Both the position numbers and the translations under genes were made by a program. Shown in pieces: positions 15,143 through 15,633 of a stretch of DNA of 15,633 nucleotides. The notes beneath the pieces were generated by a model. That model searched no databases. It was not told the DNA's origin and was given only the letters and a program-made list of their open reading frames with translations. Numbering within the stretch: the stretch's first letter is position 1; each line of letters opens with the position of its first letter. This DNA is from Burkholderiales bacterium (GTDB taxonomy: Bacteria > Pseudomonadota > Gammaproteobacteria > Burkholderiales > Burkholderiaceae_C), in the NCBI GenBank assembly GCA_025352345.1, contig JANXTP010000179.1, forward strand, positions 1 to 15,633, read 5' to 3'.

Positions 15143-15370
15143 GTGCGAAAAGTCCAGGACATTGCGTGGTGGCGCGCCCTCAGGGGGCGCTGGGCCGCCG
15201 TGCGCAAGGTTCTCGACGCCGATGACATGGGCGACATGGGCACGGCCTTCGGTCTCGATGCCTGCCTGCAGGCCGACCTCGAGTTCCGGGCTTTCCAGGA
15301 ATCGCGGCGCGCCCTGGGCGACAGCACGCTGACCCCGACCGACCGGCTGAACGGCCGCTCGGTGCTCTGA
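15143..15370 (+). CDS. Small hypothetical protein, 75 residues
   Basis: I do not recognise this gene. The GTG start has AGGAG five bases upstream, a good ribosome site, which is the main support for translation. The product begins MRKVQDIAWWRALRGRWAAV, a basic, Trp-rich, possibly amphipathic stretch. A more acidic middle follows (DADDMGDMGTAFGLDACLQADLEF, 25-48), then a polar tail ending DRLNGRSVL. No membrane helix or signal peptide is clear. It is preceded by a 110-bp gap after argP, so it may have its own promoter. It converges on the EAL gene. Confidence 0.6.
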   Translation: MRKVQDIAWWRALRGRWAAVRKVLDADDMGDMGTAFGLDACLQADLEFRAFQESRRALGDSTLTPTDRLNGRSVL

Positions 15371-15382
15371 ACGTACGCTTGT

Positions 15383-15421
15383 CCTGGCAAGCCAGGTGCT
15401 GCCTCGCCCGGTGATCCCGGG
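15383..15421. terminator. Two small hairpins between convergent genes
   Basis: CCTGG-CAAG-CCAGG (15383-15396) and CCCGG-TGATC-CCGGG (15407-15421) are perfect 5-bp stems in the 60-bp gap between the small gene and the convergent EAL gene. They are well placed for a bidirectional stop, but neither has a T-run, so the call is weak. Confidence 0.3.
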
Positions 15422-15430
15422 AGGTGCTGC

Positions 15431-15633
15431 TCAGTGCAGCATGAACGCCGAAGCCACGTCGACAGGGCGGTGCTGGGTCAACCAGCCCACCGACCAATTC
15501 GCAAAGGCGTCCGCCGGCATCGGCTTGCCCATGTGATAGCCCTGCGCCTGGTCGCAGTTGAGCTCACGCAGCATGTCCCAGGTTCGTGCGTTCTCAACCC
15601 CCTCGGCCACGACGGTCAGACCCAGGTTGTGCG
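15431..15633 (-). CDS. EAL-domain c-di-GMP phosphodiesterase, C-terminal fragment (runs off the right edge)
   Basis: The last 66 residues of a protein ending with an EAL domain, which in active members linearises c-di-GMP to pGpG. The fragment starts HNLGLTVVAEGVENARTWDM. It contains the late EAL motif VVAEGVE, whose Glu is a conserved active-site residue, and CDQAQGYHMGKPM, the usual end of the domain. About 25 residues follow to the TGA. Upstream domains (GGDEF, PAS or membrane sensor) lie outside the window, so activity and signal input cannot be judged. Confidence 0.93.
   Translation of the reverse strand, partial: HNLGLTVVAEGVENARTWDMLRELNCDQAQGYHMGKPMPADAFANWSVGWLTQHRPVDVASAFMLH

Overview
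The window looks like chromosomal DNA from a high-GC betaproteobacterium, most likely Burkholderiales. The reasons are overall base composition (about 60-73% GC in the lines I counted), the tRNA-Tyr/tRNA-Gly/tRNA-Thr/tuf order, a trpG-trpD-trpC block, and the set of housekeeping genes. No phage, transposase, CRISPR array or plasmid genes were seen.

Layout, left to right. (1) 1-560, minus strand: a translation unit of tRNA-Tyr(GTA), tRNA-Gly(TCC), tRNA-Thr(GGT) and the 5' end of tuf (EF-Tu), with a candidate promoter just upstream of tRNA-Tyr. (2) 560-3643, minus strand: a tightly overlapping tryptophan operon, trpG-trpD-trpC plus a DUF1643-like gene. All three junctions are 4-base stop/start overlaps. 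trpE is not next to trpG; a 223-bp structured gap is there instead. (3) 3867-6927, minus strand: an FAD-dependent amine/amino-acid oxidoreductase, a HutD/Ves-family protein and an unrecognised bicupin protein. (4) 7097-8972, plus strand: hutG (N-formylglutamate deformylase), overlapping or abutting rlpA (septal lytic transglycosylase lipoprotein), ending in a perfect 12-bp hairpin that contains the rlpA stop codon. (5) 9041-10594, minus strand: mmsA (methylmalonate-semialdehyde dehydrogenase), divergent from a YecA/UPF0149 gene (plus strand, to 11361). (6) 11376-13906, minus strand: dadA (D-amino-acid dehydrogenase) followed by cfa (cyclopropane fatty acid synthase), divergent from an ArgP-like LysR regulator (14007-15032). 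(7) 15143-15370: a 75-codon small gene with a good ribosome binding site. (8) 15431-15633, minus strand: the 3' end of an EAL-domain c-di-GMP phosphodiesterase gene.

Functionally the window mixes translation machinery, tryptophan synthesis and a run of amino-acid catabolism genes (hutG, hutD, FAD oxidoreductase, mmsA, dadA) with envelope genes (rlpA, cfa). The least explained parts are the bicupin/HutD/FAD-oxidoreductase cluster, the DUF1643 gene coupled to trpC, and the structured RNA leader in front of trpG. I saw no clear evidence of a wholly new defence or mobile system.
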